Below are positions 41,932 through 49,450 of a stretch of DNA of 64,000 nucleotides, piece by piece (position 1 is the first letter of the stretch; each line of letters opens with the position of its first letter). The notes under the pieces are model-generated. The model worked only from the letters and a program-made list of their open reading frames with translations, made no database searches and was not told where the DNA came from. The position numbers were made by a program, and so were the translations under genes. Location: assembly GCF_002284575.1 (NCBI RefSeq), contig NZ_NPKJ01000068.1, positions 248,001 through 312,000 on the forward strand. The letters are read 5' to 3'. Source of the stretch: Mesorhizobium temperatum. Its GTDB lineage: Bacteria; Pseudomonadota; Alphaproteobacteria; Rhizobiales; Rhizobiaceae.

Positions 41932-43431
41932 TCACACAGCCAAACTGCCCTGCTCCGCCTCCTCGGCGTTGGGGTCGCCCGGTGCCGTTGCCCAGGCCAA
42001 TTCGACGAGCGTCACGACCCGCCGGCCGAGACCGTCAAGCTGGCAGACGATGAGGCCCTGCTCCTCGATGTAGGTCAGCAGGCGCCGGGCGCGGCGCAGC
42101 GAGTGCGAGCCATAGGCGCGGGCGATCGCTGCGTCGCTAGGGCAGGGCCAGCCCTCCTTCGCCGCGCGGGCGATCATCATGAACACACCTTGCATATCCT
42201 CGGGCAGAAGCGAGGCGCGGACCGAGACATCCTGCCAGGCGTCATCCCCAGCCGTATCGGAACCGAGGCCGGCGCGGGCGCGCGTCAGCATGCGGCGGAA
42301 GGCGGGCAGGTCCGGCACGACCGAGGCGAGGCCCTCGATCCGGCAGCGGACCACGAACTCCTGATAGAGCACGCCGATGACACGGAACCCCGCATCGGGC
42401 TGCGCCAGCACGGCGCGCAGAACCCGGTCGACGCGCTCACGCCGCTCGGCCAGGTCTTCGGCGCTGATTGGCGGCTCCACCGGTTCGGGGCGGATTTCCA
42501 GCGCCGCCGACTTCGCCGCCATCAGCTGATCGAGCAGGTCCGGCGACGACCGGCGCTGCGGCCGGACAGTTTCCGGTGGCGGCGCTGCCAGGATGATGGC
42601 GCGGGCATCCTCCAACGCCGACTCCGGCAGCGGCATCAGGCGCGGGGTTCCATTGCGCGGACTTGTATCCGTCGGGCCGATGCGCAAGCCGAGCGGACGG
42701 CGCGACAGCGCCGGGCCCAGCGCCATGAACTGCCCGCGCTCCAGGTCGCGAAAAGCCTCCGCCTGGCGCCGCTCCATGCCGAGAAGGTCGGCGGCGCGGG
42801 CCATGTCGATATCGAGGAAAGTTCGGCCCATGAGGAAATTGGAAGCCTCGGCGGCGACGTTCTTGGCGAGCTTGGCCAGTCGCTGGGTGGCGATGATGCC
42901 GGCCAGCCCGCGTTTGCGGCCACGGCACATCAGGTTGGTCATGGCGCCGAGCGAGAGTTTGCGCGCCTCGTCCGAAACCTCGCCCGCCACTGCCGGCGCG
43001 AACAGCTGCGCCTCGTCCACCACCACCAGCATCGGGTACCAGTGGTCGCGGGCGACCTCGAAAAGCCCGCCGAGGAAGGCGGCGGCGCGCCGCATCTGGT
43101 TCTCGGCGTCGAGCCCCTCGAGATTGAGCACCGTGGAGACGCGATGGATGCGCGCCCGCTCGCCGGCGCTCTGCAAGCCGCGCTCGGTATGCTCCTCGGC
43201 ATTGATCACCAGATGGCCGAAACGGTCGCCCAGCGACACGAAGTCACCTTCGGGATCGATGATGGTCTGCTGCACCCAGGGGGCACTCTGCTCCAGGAGC
43301 CGGCGCAGCAGATGGGATTTGCCGGAGCCCGAATTGCCCTGCACCAAAAGGCGGGTCGCCAGCAGCTCCTCAAGATCCAGTGCCGCCGGGGCACCTGCGG
43401 TCGTGTGGCCCATCTCGATCGCAACGGTCAT
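41932..43431 (-). CDS. HerA/FtsK-like ATP-binding protein (DUF87 type)
   Basis: P-loop ATPase of 499 residues. Walker A LVQGNSGSGKSHLLRRLLEQ near residue 29, then QTIIDPEGDFVSLGDRFGHL, Walker B MLVVVDEAQLFAP near residue 145, and the HerA-like GRKRGLAGIIATQRLAKLAKNV. The C-terminal 200 residues (FRVIGVLYQEFVVRCRIEGL ... YIEEQGLIVCQLDGLGRR) look like a winged-helix extension. It may handle DNA in repair, or belong to an element; the role is unknown. The start at 43431 has an AAGGAGAG site. A damaged copy of its 3' end lies at 39494-39972. Confidence 0.88.
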   Translation of the reverse strand: MTVAIEMGHTTAGAPAALDLEELLATRLLVQGNSGSGKSHLLRRLLEQSAPWVQQTIIDPEGDFVSLGDRFGHLVINAEEHTERGLQSAGERARIHRVSTVLNLEGLDAENQMRRAAAFLGGLFEVARDHWYPMLVVVDEAQLFAPAVAGEVSDEARKLSLGAMTNLMCRGRKRGLAGIIATQRLAKLAKNVAAEASNFLMGRTFLDIDMARAADLLGMERRQAEAFRDLERGQFMALGPALSRRPLGLRIGPTDTSPRNGTPRLMPLPESALEDARAIILAAPPPETVRPQRRSSPDLLDQLMAAKSAALEIRPEPVEPPISAEDLAERRERVDRVLRAVLAQPDAGFRVIGVLYQEFVVRCRIEGLASVVPDLPAFRRMLTRARAGLGSDTAGDDAWQDVSVRASLLPEDMQGVFMMIARAAKEGWPCPSDAAIARAYGSHSLRRARRLLTYIEEQGLIVCQLDGLGRRVVTLVELAWATAPGDPNAEEAEQGSLAV

Positions 43432-43535
43432 GTCTCGACTCTCCTTGAGGAGAGGGCTTATCAACCGGATACCGGCCCGTCGAGCGCGCATGGCCGACGG
43501 CTCGGTGTTGCGCACAAGCTGACGCTCGCGCGGCG

Positions 43536-44768
43536 TCAGTTCGCTGACGTAAGCATCACGGACGCAAGAGGCTGCCGCCTGATCAGGATGATTGCCGAGA
43601 AAGCCAGTATGCCGAGCATGCCGACCGCAGCGGTCAACCAGAGCGATGGTTGGACGCCCATGCCTGCCATCGCCATGGCAAGGGCAAATGGCGCAAGCGC
43701 TGACGAGAACTGCCGCGCCGCCGTCACCCAGCCGAGCCGGGCGCCGTAGCGCTCCCGTCCGAACAATTCCAGGGGCAGCGTGCCGCCGACGATGCTGGCG
43801 AGGCCCGAGCCCAATCCAAACAGGATGACGAAGGCGATGGCGCCGGCCACCGATGGTGTCGTCGCCAGCAGGGCGACAAGGCCGAGCGGCAGCAGTGTCG
43901 CGCCGATCACCGCGAGCCAGGCCTGTGCCAGCAAGCCGCCGAACAGCATGTTGATCAACCGGCTCGCCACCTGGGACGGCCCGAAAAGCGTGGTTACGAC
44001 AAGCCCGGCGGAGCCAAGCCCGAGCGCCGTCGTCAGCGGGACCATGTGAACGAGGATCGAGGACAGCACAAAACCCTCGACCGCGAAGCCGCCAAGCATA
44101 AGCAGAAACACTCTGCTGCGGTCGCGCGCGGTGAAGGCAACCGGCGCGCCGACCGACCCGATCGCCGCAGGTGTCGCCGAAGCGTTTTTGTCCGCCCGAC
44201 GCGACAGCCGCGCCAGCCAGGCATGGATGGGCAGGCAGACGGCGACATTGACGGCGGCAAAGACCAGGTAGACCTCGCGCCAGGTTAGGTATTCGTGAAG
44301 TGCAGCCGTCAACGGCCAGAACAAGGTGGACGCGAAGCCGGCGATCAGCGTCAGATGGGTGATGCTGCGCTGCGCCTTGGCGCCGCCGATCTGGACGATC
44401 GCGACGAAAGCGGCGCTGTAGAGCACGAACGCGGATGCCAGCTCCATCGCCATCAGGGCGAGCACGAAGGTCACCCGACCGGGTGCTAGCGCGCAAGCGA
44501 CAAGTGCTGCCGCGGCGGCAGCCGAACCAAAGGTCATCACGCGGCCGGCGCCGAAACGATCGGCCCAGCGCCCGGCTGTGGGTGCAAAAAGGCCACCCGC
44601 CAGCAGCGACGCCGACAGGGCGCCGAAAACCAATTGTTCCGGCCAGGCGAGCTCAAGCGCGATGGACGGCACCAGGATGCTAAAACTGTAATAGAGCGTG
44701 CCGTAGCCGATGATCTGCGTCAGCCCCAACGCCCAGAGTGCGGCAGCCGGGATTTTCCGGTCGCTCAT
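43536..44768 (-). CDS. MFS transporter of the second ars operon
   Basis: Twelve-segment MFS protein of 410 residues, starting ALWALGLTQIIGYGTLYYSF and carrying ADRFGAGRVMTFGSAAA in the 2-3 loop. It is translated with the FAD oxidoreductase: its ATG at 44766-44768 overlaps the upstream TGA (44765-44767). The gene order arsR-oxidoreductase-MFS suggests it exports the product of the oxidoreductase, perhaps an oxidised or organic arsenical. This is inferred from neighbours; no arsenic-binding residue is obvious in the transporter. It is the last gene of the operon. Confidence 0.88.
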   Translation of the reverse strand: MSDRKIPAAALWALGLTQIIGYGTLYYSFSILVPSIALELAWPEQLVFGALSASLLAGGLFAPTAGRWADRFGAGRVMTFGSAAAAAALVACALAPGRVTFVLALMAMELASAFVLYSAAFVAIVQIGGAKAQRSITHLTLIAGFASTLFWPLTAALHEYLTWREVYLVFAAVNVAVCLPIHAWLARLSRRADKNASATPAAIGSVGAPVAFTARDRSRVFLLMLGGFAVEGFVLSSILVHMVPLTTALGLGSAGLVVTTLFGPSQVASRLINMLFGGLLAQAWLAVIGATLLPLGLVALLATTPSVAGAIAFVILFGLGSGLASIVGGTLPLELFGRERYGARLGWVTAARQFSSALAPFALAMAMAGMGVQPSLWLTAAVGMLGILAFSAIILIRRQPLASVMLTSAN

Positions 44769-46198
44769 TGAGCGGCGATCTCGAGATCGCCGCTGCGCAC
44801 TGCTGCGATCGCTTGCGTGCCGCCGCAGCCGCATCCCGACTTGCCGCTCGCCTTCGCCTTGGCGTCGTCGACACAGCAGGCAACGACAGCAGCCGGCGCG
44901 GGTCCGCCGCAGCAACCCTGAAATGATGTGCCTGAAAGTGACGCCGGCACAGTGCAGACGCCGGTCTCGGGCAACACCAACTGCACGGCATCGGCGGCAG
45001 CCGTGTCGCCGGCGAGCGCCGCGGCGACCGAGCGGACCTGTTCATAGCCGGTCAGCAGCAGGAACGTCGGGGCCCGGCCATAGCTTTTGACGCCGACCGT
45101 GTAGAAATCGGGCTCGGGGTGGCTGAGCTCGCGGTGACCATGCGGCGGAACATCGCCGCATGAATGTTCGTTGGGATCGATGAGCGGTCCGAGCGCCTTG
45201 ACGCCTTCGAGCCATGGATCGAGGTCCAGCCGAAGCTCCCGGGTCAAGGCGAGATCGGGGCGCTGCCCCGTCGCGGCGATGATCCTGTCGACGGGGCCGA
45301 GCGTGCGCAATCCGTCCTTTGTCTGCCCTTCGACCATCAGCTGGCCGTCGACCTTGCGAATGGCAACCGTGGCGAAGCCGGTCACCAGACTGACGCGGCC
45401 GCTCTCGGCGAGATGCCGGACATCGGAACCAAGCTCGCCCCGCGCCGGCAGGGCATCGGCATCGCCGCCGCCGTAGATGCGGGCAAGATCGGTGCTGCGC
45501 GTCACCCATAGTGCCGAGGTGCCCGGTTCGGTTTGCGCGAGCTCCGCCAATTCCAGCAAGGCGTTGGCAGCGGAATGGCCGGAACCGGCCACCAATGTCG
45601 TGCGGCCTGCATAGAGATGTCGGTCCCGGCCCAAGACATCCGGTATGCCGTAGGCGATGCGGTTTCCAAATTCCCTCTCGCCTTCGGCCGGCAAGCCGCC
45701 CGCGCCGAGCGGGTTCGGCGTCTGCCAGGTGCCGGACGCATCGATGACGGCACGGGCACTGTCCCGGCGCGTGCCTTCGGCGGTTTCGACCAGAAGCATG
45801 AACGGCCGCGTCTCCCGCGCCTTGCTAAGCACCTTGTCGGCTCCCCAGCGGGAAATGGCGACAACACGGGCGTTGGTCTCGATCGACGGCGCCAGTTCGG
45901 AAAGCTTTGCGAGCGGCGCGAGGTACTGGGATACGATTTCATCCGCCGTGGGGAACGCCTCGGACTCCGGCATTTGCCAGCCGTGGCTCTCGAGAAGTTT
46001 TCGGGCGACCGCATCGACACAATAGCGCCACGGCGTGAAAACCCGCACATGGCCCCAGTCCAGAAGGTTCGACCCAACCGCGGAACCTGCCTCGTAGACC
46101 TTGACTGGGAGGCCGCGGCTGACAAGTTGGGCGGCAGCCGCCATCCCGACCGGCCCACCACCGATGATGGCGACCGGGAGATCGTTTTCAGAAACCAT
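44765..46198 (-). CDS. FAD/NAD(P)-dependent oxidoreductase with Cys-rich C-terminal tail
   Basis: Flavoprotein of 477 residues. It has an N-terminal FAD site (AIIGGGPVGMAAAAQL, near residue 10), GHVRVFTPWRYCVDAVARK, a second dinucleotide site (LVAGSGHSAANALLELA, near residue 200) and IIAATGQRPDLALTRELRLD, an FMO/thioredoxin-reductase-like layout. The last 50 residues are Cys-rich: GVCTVP, FQGCCGGP, VACCVDD and SGCGCGG (seven cysteines), a likely soft-metal site. It follows an arsR gene and precedes an MFS gene. ArsO-like monooxygenases occur in such clusters, but the Cys tail is a feature I do not associate with them. The start at 46198 has an AAGG site. Confidence 0.85.
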   Translation of the reverse strand: MVSENDLPVAIIGGGPVGMAAAAQLVSRGLPVKVYEAGSAVGSNLLDWGHVRVFTPWRYCVDAVARKLLESHGWQMPESEAFPTADEIVSQYLAPLAKLSELAPSIETNARVVAISRWGADKVLSKARETRPFMLLVETAEGTRRDSARAVIDASGTWQTPNPLGAGGLPAEGEREFGNRIAYGIPDVLGRDRHLYAGRTTLVAGSGHSAANALLELAELAQTEPGTSALWVTRSTDLARIYGGGDADALPARGELGSDVRHLAESGRVSLVTGFATVAIRKVDGQLMVEGQTKDGLRTLGPVDRIIAATGQRPDLALTRELRLDLDPWLEGVKALGPLIDPNEHSCGDVPPHGHRELSHPEPDFYTVGVKSYGRAPTFLLLTGYEQVRSVAAALAGDTAAADAVQLVLPETGVCTVPASLSGTSFQGCCGGPAPAAVVACCVDDAKAKASGKSGCGCGGTQAIAAVRSGDLEIAAQ

Positions 46199-46249
46199 GG
46201 TACACCTTCTATGTTTCTAGGATTATTGAAGTACTAGTCAAAAAAAGAG

Positions 46250-46561
46250 TTACGCAGCCGCAGCCGGGCCGCATGCGGCATCGGCACAACATTCGTCGGC
46301 AAGAAAGCCGAGGAGATCGTTCATGACAGGATAATTGGCACGGCAGATCAGCGTCGTTGCCTGGCGTTCCTGGGTGACCAGGCCGGTCAGTATAAGCCGG
46401 TGGAGATGATGCGACAGAGTCGACGCGGCGATGCCGAGGGCTTCCTGCAGGTAACCGACCGGTCGCCCGGTTTCGCCTGCCCTCACCAGCGTGCGATATA
46501 GGTTGAGCCGCGTCGGATTGCCGAGCGCCTCAAGCTGTTTTGCTGCTTGTTCGAGTTTCAT
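46250..46561 (-). CDS. arsR: ArsR-family metalloid repressor (second ars operon)
   Basis: Winged-helix repressor of 103 residues with the ArsR fold: LEALGNPTRLNLYRTLVRAGETG, GIAASTLSHHLHRLILTGLV (recognition helix) and QATTLICRANYPVMNDLLGFL. The C-terminus ends DECCADAACGP, a Cys pair plus a third Cys as in the ArsR type with a C-terminal As(III) site; the alpha-3 ELCVCDL site of the E. coli type is absent. It lies upstream of the oxidoreductase gene in the same direction. The perfect palindrome at 46601-46620 is its probable operator. The start at 46561 fits the fold; the frame from 46585 is longer. Confidence 0.92.
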   Translation of the reverse strand: MKLEQAAKQLEALGNPTRLNLYRTLVRAGETGRPVGYLQEALGIAASTLSHHLHRLILTGLVTQERQATTLICRANYPVMNDLLGFLADECCADAACGPAAAA

Positions 46562-46600
46562 GGAAATAAGGTAGCGCCAAGACAACGCCGCGTCAATACT

Positions 46601-46620
46601 AATTCGAATGTTTTCGAATT
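46601..46620. promoter_or_regulatory. ArsR operator, perfect palindrome
   Basis: AATTCGAATGTTTTCGAATT: two 8-base arms AATTCGAA and TTCGAATT around TGTT. It lies 40 bases upstream of the arsR start codon at 46561 and in the 76-base spacer after arsH, a natural place for a promoter operator of the arsR-oxidoreductase-MFS operon. Confidence 0.75.
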
Positions 46621-46637
46621 AACAAGACGCACCCGCC

Positions 46638-47354
46638 TCAAATCGACCGCTGATTGACCCGCTTGGCGACCTCTTCGGCGCTTTCGACGCGCTCGGAATA
46701 ACGGTCCGTGAGATAGGCGGACCGATCGCGCAGGAGCAACGTGAACTTCATCAGCTCCTCCATCACGTCGACGATCCTGTTATAGTACGGCGACGGCTTC
46801 ATGCGGCCGGCCTCGTCGAACTCGTTGAAAGCCTTGGCTACCGACGACTGATTGGGGATGGTGACCATCCGCATCCAGCGGCCGAGAAGACGAAGCTGGT
46901 TGACGGCGTTGAAACTCTGCGAGCCGCCCGACACCTGCATCACCGCGAGCGTGCGGCCTTGTGTCGTCCTGACGCCGCCGGCCGAGAGCGGCAGCCAATC
47001 GATCTGCGCCTTCATGACTCCCGTCATCGAGCCATGCCGCTCGGGCGAGCACCAGACCTGCGCTTCCGACCAGATCGACAGGTCTCGCAGCTCCTGGACT
47101 TTGGCGTGGTCGGCCGACGTCGAATCCGGCAGCGGCAGGCCGGATGGATTGTAGATGCGCACCTCGGCGCCCAGGCGGCGCAAAATGCGGGCGGCCTCCT
47201 CCGTCGCAAGCCGCGAATAGGACCGCTCGCGCAACGAGCCGTAGAGCATCAGCACGCGAGGTTTTTGGATCGACCGCGGCACGTCGAGCAGCGCCTGCAG
47301 GTCGATCGGGCGGAGCAGGTCTTCGTCGACGTTCGGCAAGGAGTCTTCAGGCAT
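46638..47354 (-). CDS. arsH: ArsH, NADPH-dependent FMN oxidoreductase
   Basis: Flavodoxin-fold NADPH:FMN oxidoreductase of 238 residues, which oxidises trivalent organoarsenicals such as methylarsenite and gives resistance. The ArsH signatures are VLMLYGSLRERSYSRLATEE (FMN phosphate loop, near residue 35), WCSPERHGSMTGVMKAQIDW, and LAVMQVSGGSQSFNAVNQLRL, then RMVTIPNQSSVAKAFNEFDE. The start at 47354 leaves four bases to the arsC stop; the longer frame from 47471 reads arsC sequence in another frame. It is the last gene of the first ars operon. Confidence 0.95.
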   Translation of the reverse strand: MPEDSLPNVDEDLLRPIDLQALLDVPRSIQKPRVLMLYGSLRERSYSRLATEEAARILRRLGAEVRIYNPSGLPLPDSTSADHAKVQELRDLSIWSEAQVWCSPERHGSMTGVMKAQIDWLPLSAGGVRTTQGRTLAVMQVSGGSQSFNAVNQLRLLGRWMRMVTIPNQSSVAKAFNEFDEAGRMKPSPYYNRIVDVMEELMKFTLLLRDRSAYLTDRYSERVESAEEVAKRVNQRSI

Positions 47355-47358
47355 TTGG

Positions 47359-47781
47359 TCAGGCAACGCGCTTGCCCTGCGCGTCGATGACGACTTCGCC
47401 GTCTTCCTTGGTGAACGGCCCGATCTCAGGATTGGGCAGGATGTCGAGAACCGCTTCGGACGGCCGCGCAAGCATGGCGCCGAGCGGTGTGACGACGATC
47501 GGCCGGTTGATCAGGATCGGATGCGCCAGCATGAAATCGACGATCTCGTCGTCGGTCCATTTGGGGTCGCCGAGGTTGAGCTCGGCGTACGGCGTGCCCT
47601 TCTCGCGCAGCAATTCGCGCGGTGTCATCCCCATCGCCTTGATCAGCTCGACCAGCCGTTCGCGCGACGGCGGGTTTTTCAGATACTCGATCACCTCAGG
47701 CTCTTCGCCGGACTGCCGGATGATCGCCAGCGTGTTGCGCGAGGTGCCGCAGTCGGGATTGTGGTAGATGGTGATGGTCAT
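47359..47781 (-). CDS. arsC: Arsenate reductase, glutaredoxin-linked type
   Basis: ArsC of 140 residues of the glutaredoxin-dependent (E. coli R773) class, which reduces arsenate to arsenite. It has the active-site IYHNPDCGTSRNTLAII with Cys 11, PPSRERLVELIKAM, and NRPIVVTPLGAMLARPSEAV carrying the conserved Arg/Thr-Pro region. It overlaps the aqpS stop by three to four bases (ATGA) and is followed after four bases by arsH. The product, arsenite, could leave by the aquaglyceroporin of the same operon. The operon also holds a second, unrelated reductase. Confidence 0.96.
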   Translation of the reverse strand: MTITIYHNPDCGTSRNTLAIIRQSGEEPEVIEYLKNPPSRERLVELIKAMGMTPRELLREKGTPYAELNLGDPKWTDDEIVDFMLAHPILINRPIVVTPLGAMLARPSEAVLDILPNPEIGPFTKEDGEVVIDAQGKRVA

Positions 47782-48467
47782 TTCGCGGCTCTCATCTGTC
47801 TGATTGGCTTGGGCTCAGCGAGCAGCCATCCTGCCAAGGCCATGGCAAGCAGCGCGCCCAAAAGTTCGGCAACGATGAACCCCGGCAGGTCGATCGGCCG
47901 GATGCCCGCGAAGGTGTTGGAAACCGCCCGCGCGATGGCGACTGCCGGATTGGCAAACGAGGTCGAGGCCGTGAACCAATAGGCCGCGGTGATGTAGAGG
48001 CCGACCAGCCATGGGATGGCATCCGAACGGAAGCGAAGGCCGGCCAGAATGGTGAAGACCAGGCCGAAGGCAGCCACCAACTCCGCAATCCATTGTCCGT
48101 TTCCGGTCCGCACGGTTTGCGAGATCTGGAGAATCGGCAGTTCGAACATGGCGTGCGCCAGCAACGTTCCGGCGACGCCGCCGACAATCTGGGCGATGAC
48201 GTAGGCCAAAGCCGCGGTTGCATCGATTTCGCGCCTGAGGGCAAAAACCAGCGTCACCGCCGGATTGAAATGCGCCCCGGAAATCGGTCCGAGTATGGTG
48301 ATCAGCACCACCAAAATCGCTCCAGTCGGCAGCGTGTTGCCGAGCAAGGAGAGACCCACGTCATCCGTCAGACGATCGGCCATGATGCCGGACCCGACGA
48401 CCGTCGCGACGAGCATTGCCGTGCCGAGCGCTTCCGCGACGATGCGACGGGGGATGTCTGCCGCCAT
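47778..48467 (-). CDS. aqpS: AqpS-type aquaglyceroporin, arsenite channel
   Basis: MIP-family channel of 229 residues with six helices and both NPA boxes (AHFNPAVTLVFA near residue 65 and FANPAVAIARAV near residue 180). In rhizobial ars operons this channel replaces an arsB pump: arsenite made by ArsC leaves down its gradient. The start at 48467 gives MAADIPRRIVAEALGTAM, with the first helix immediately after; the frame from 48506 reads arsC2 sequence. The four-base overlap with the glutaredoxin-type arsC and a spacing of four bases to the upstream reductase show one operon. Confidence 0.95.
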   Translation of the reverse strand: MAADIPRRIVAEALGTAMLVATVVGSGIMADRLTDDVGLSLLGNTLPTGAILVVLITILGPISGAHFNPAVTLVFALRREIDATAALAYVIAQIVGGVAGTLLAHAMFELPILQISQTVRTGNGQWIAELVAAFGLVFTILAGLRFRSDAIPWLVGLYITAAYWFTASTSFANPAVAIARAVSNTFAGIRPIDLPGFIVAELLGALLAMALAGWLLAEPKPIRQMRAAK

Positions 48468-48471
48468 AATG

Positions 48472-48978
48472 TTAGCCGGCCTTCGGTAGATCGCGGCCGA
48501 TTTCATCGAGCCGTTTCTGCAGGGCGAGCTTGTCGATCGTGTTCATCGGCAGGCTGACGAAGATCGAGATCCGGTTGTTGAGCATGCGATAGGCTTCGGC
48601 AAACGCCAGATGCTTTTCGGCGTCCGTGCCATCCACGGCGGCCGGGTCGGGCACACCCCAATGCGCCGTCATCGGCTGTCCCGGCCAGACCGGGCAGGAT
48701 TCATTGGCCGCGTTGTCGCAGACGGTGAAAACGAAATTCATTTCGGGGGCGCCAGAAGCCGCGAATTCCTGCCAGTCCTTCGAACGGGCGAAGGACGTGT
48801 CGTGGTTGAGGGTTTTCAACAGCTGGAGCGCGTAGGGATGGACTTCTCCCTTCGGGTGCGATCCGGCCGAATAAGCCCTGAACTTGCCGGCGCCGACACG
48901 GTTCAGGATCGCTTCGGCGAGGATCGACCGCGCCGAATTGCCGGTGCACAAGAACAGAACATTGTATGGCTCGCTCAT
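48472..48978 (-). CDS. arsC: Arsenate reductase, low-molecular-weight phosphatase type
   Basis: LMW protein-tyrosine-phosphatase-fold ArsC of 168 residues. The P-loop is CTGNSARS (Cys 11), followed by YSAGSHPKGEVHPYA, and two more cysteines at 87 and 95 (VCDNAANESC) that could form the resolving cascade used in thioredoxin-linked ArsC. VPDPAAVDGT gives the conserved Asp-Pro. It lies second in the operon, 16 bases after the arsR gene, and four bases before aqpS. A second ArsC of a different fold is encoded two genes later, so arsenate can be reduced with two electron-donor systems. Confidence 0.95.
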   Translation of the reverse strand: MSEPYNVLFLCTGNSARSILAEAILNRVGAGKFRAYSAGSHPKGEVHPYALQLLKTLNHDTSFARSKDWQEFAASGAPEMNFVFTVCDNAANESCPVWPGQPMTAHWGVPDPAAVDGTDAEKHLAFAEAYRMLNNRISIFVSLPMNTIDKLALQKRLDEIGRDLPKAG

Positions 48979-48994
48979 GGCGTAGTTCTCCCTT

Positions 48995-49327
48995 TTAACA
49001 TTTACAAGTCACCGCCTGAATGACTGGCTGGCAGAGTTCTGGCGCGCCGTTGCAGCAATCCTCCATGAGATAGGCAAGCAGATCGCGAAAACCGGTCATG
49101 TCGGCGACGTAGCGGATCGTCCGGCCGTCACGCTCGGCGCGGACCAGGCCGGCATGGTCGAGAACCTTCAGATGCGCCGACATGGTGTTCTGCACCGTAC
49201 CCAGGCGCGAGGCGATCTCGCCGGCAGGAACACCATCTGCGCCCGCCCGCACCAGCAGGCGAAACACCTCGAGCCTGGTGCCCTGGCCAAGCGCTGCCAA
49301 TGCGAGAAGAGCGGTGTTCTTATCCAT
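48995..49327 (-). CDS. arsR: ArsR-family repressor of the first ars operon
   Basis: Winged-helix metalloid repressor of 110 residues: ALLALAALGQGTRLEVFRLL, then GTVQNTMSAHLKVLDHAGLV (recognition helix), then RTIRYVADMTGFRDLLAYL. The C-terminus carries EDCCNGAPELC and a final TCKC, so a C-terminal Cys pair plus others replace the alpha-3 site. This resembles the atypical ArsR kind that senses As(III) with C-terminal cysteines. It is the first gene of arsR-arsC-aqpS-arsC-arsH. An AGGA site lies five bases before the ATG; an imperfect palindrome covers the leader. Confidence 0.93.
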   Translation of the reverse strand: MDKNTALLALAALGQGTRLEVFRLLVRAGADGVPAGEIASRLGTVQNTMSAHLKVLDHAGLVRAERDGRTIRYVADMTGFRDLLAYLMEDCCNGAPELCQPVIQAVTCKC

Positions 49328-49329
49328 GT

Positions 49330-49353
49330 ATCCTAGAATCCGGAATTATGGAT
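49330..49353. promoter_or_regulatory. Candidate operator upstream of arsR1
   Basis: Imperfect 24-base palindrome centred on CCGG, with outer ATCC and GGAT arms and inner GAAT/AATT, lying just upstream of the arsR start at 49327. It would let ArsR control its own operon. It is unlike the operator at 46601-46620, so the two repressors may not cross-talk. Weakly supported. Confidence 0.35.
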
Positions 49354-49450
49354 GCATACAGCAGACATATGACAGACAGATGACATAGGCAAGCGGCTCA
49401 TCATCTTCACCCCGCAAATGTTCAGCGCGCGGAAATATGGCGCACCTTCT

